Source of the DNA: Alphaproteobacteria bacterium
GTDB lineage: Bacteria; Pseudomonadota; Alphaproteobacteria; Micropepsales; Micropepsaceae
Reading direction: 5' to 3'
DNA length: 5,816 bases
NCBI GenBank assembly: GCA_028869725.1
Contig: JAGWRJ010000883.1
Location: 1-5,816 of the forward strand
Of the stretch, positions 5,670 through 5,816 are shown one piece after another. How positions within the stretch are numbered: the first letter of the stretch is position 1; every line of letters starts with the position of its first letter. Made by a program: the position numbers and the translations under genes. The notes under the pieces are model-generated. The model searched no databases, was not told the origin of the DNA, and saw only the letters and a program-made list of their open reading frames with translations.

Positions 5670-5699
5670 CGTATAGTCGGCAATAGGACTATATTTCAA
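5670..5699 (-). promoter_or_regulatory. Candidate sigma-70-type promoter for the winged-helix-like gene
   Basis: On the minus strand TTGAAA (5694-5699) is followed after 18 bp by TATACG (5670-5675), an acceptable -35/-10 pair, placing a transcript start about 10-15 bp before the ribosome site region and ATG at 5650. The -10 overlaps one arm of the inverted repeat at 5672-5693, so a protein bound there would block this promoter. Confidence 0.4.
5672..5693. promoter_or_regulatory. Inverted repeat TATAGTC-N8-GACTATA, candidate operator
   Basis: TATAGTC (5672-5678) and GACTATA (5687-5693) are perfect 7-bp reverse complements with an 8-bp spacer. The arms are centred 15 bp apart and lie between the divergent starts at 5650 and 5713. 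The size and position fit a dimeric transcription factor controlling both genes. The binding protein is not identified; the adjacent winged-helix-like protein is the obvious first guess. Confidence 0.5.
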
Positions 5700-5712
5700 G
5701 GAGGCTCACCTT

Positions 5713-5816
5713 ATGGCCGCGTTGCTTGACGACATCAGGGTCATCGATTTCGGACGCTACATCGCCGGGCCGTACTGCTCGGCCCTGCTTGCCGATTTCG
5801 GAGCCGAGGTCATCCG
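5713..5816 (+). CDS. CaiB/BaiF (type III) CoA-transferase, N-terminal fragment
   Basis: The first 34 codons of a gene that runs off the window. ATG 5713-5715 is preceded by the strong Shine-Dalgarno AAGGAGG (5698-5704) at 8 bases. The protein begins MAALLDDIRVIDFGRYIAGP and continues YCSALLADFGAEVIR. It shows the family's N-terminal pattern: a short strand (RVIDFG), the AGPYCS segment on the first helix, and GAEVI leading to the usual K-V-E. Family members move CoA between acyl-CoA and a carboxylate donor (formyl-CoA:oxalate, carnitine, succinyl-CoA and similar acceptors). The catalytic Asp lies far downstream and is not in the window, so activity and substrate cannot be stated. It is divergent from the winged-helix-like gene across a 62-bp gap. 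Confidence 0.88.
   Translation, partial: MAALLDDIRVIDFGRYIAGPYCSALLADFGAEVI

Noticed and set aside
5690..5695. TATATT as a -10 for the CoA-transferase gene
   Set aside because: It would start the transcript inside the AAGGAGG ribosome site, and no matching -35 is present at normal spacing.

Overview
The window is a high-GC chromosomal segment (roughly 60-65% G+C by eye) whose proteins look alphaproteobacterial. The best marker is a two-component pair that reads as FeuP/FeuQ, a system known from Rhizobiales and related Alphaproteobacteria. A Caulobacterales, Maricaulales or Hyphomonadaceae-like host is plausible, but this is inferred from protein style rather than a marker gene. I saw no rRNA, tRNA, CRISPR array, insertion sequence or phage gene.

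Layout. (1) 1-734, plus strand: the 3' end of a BNR/Asp-box beta-propeller (sialidase-fold) gene overlaps the start of an 85-residue MoaD/ThiS-like beta-grasp protein ending in Gly-Gly. (2) 731-3292, minus strand: a three-gene operon in the order small secreted PepSY-like protein, OmpR/PhoP-family response regulator (FeuP-like), and PhoQ-like membrane histidine kinase (FeuQ-like). Its last gene runs tail-to-tail into the MoaD-like gene with a 4-bp overlap. (3) 3293-3511: a regulatory gap with a tandem 11-bp-period repeat upstream of the operon and a strong GC hairpin that probably ends the next gene. (4) 3512-4909, minus strand: a 465-residue conserved-looking protein of unknown function. (5) 4910-5310: an intergenic region with two GTTAAC palindromes, then a 76-residue XRE-type helix-turn-helix protein whose stop codon lies in an A/T-rich inverted repeat. 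(6) 5306-5816: a 114-residue winged-helix-like protein on the minus strand, divergent from the first 34 codons of a CaiB/BaiF (type III) CoA-transferase on the plus strand. A 7-8-7 inverted repeat sits in their shared promoter gap.

How the parts may work together. The secreted small protein, kinase and regulator form a coherent signalling operon. The secreted protein occupies the place of FeuN, the periplasmic inhibitor of FeuQ in Sinorhizobium meliloti, and the tandem repeat upstream is a natural candidate autoregulatory site. The propeller and MoaD-like genes are probably co-translated. The winged-helix and CoA-transferase genes share a promoter region that looks like an operator. No complete new defence or mobile system is visible. 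The most interesting leads are the FeuN-position protein with its promoter repeat, the propeller/MoaD pair, and the divergent operator.
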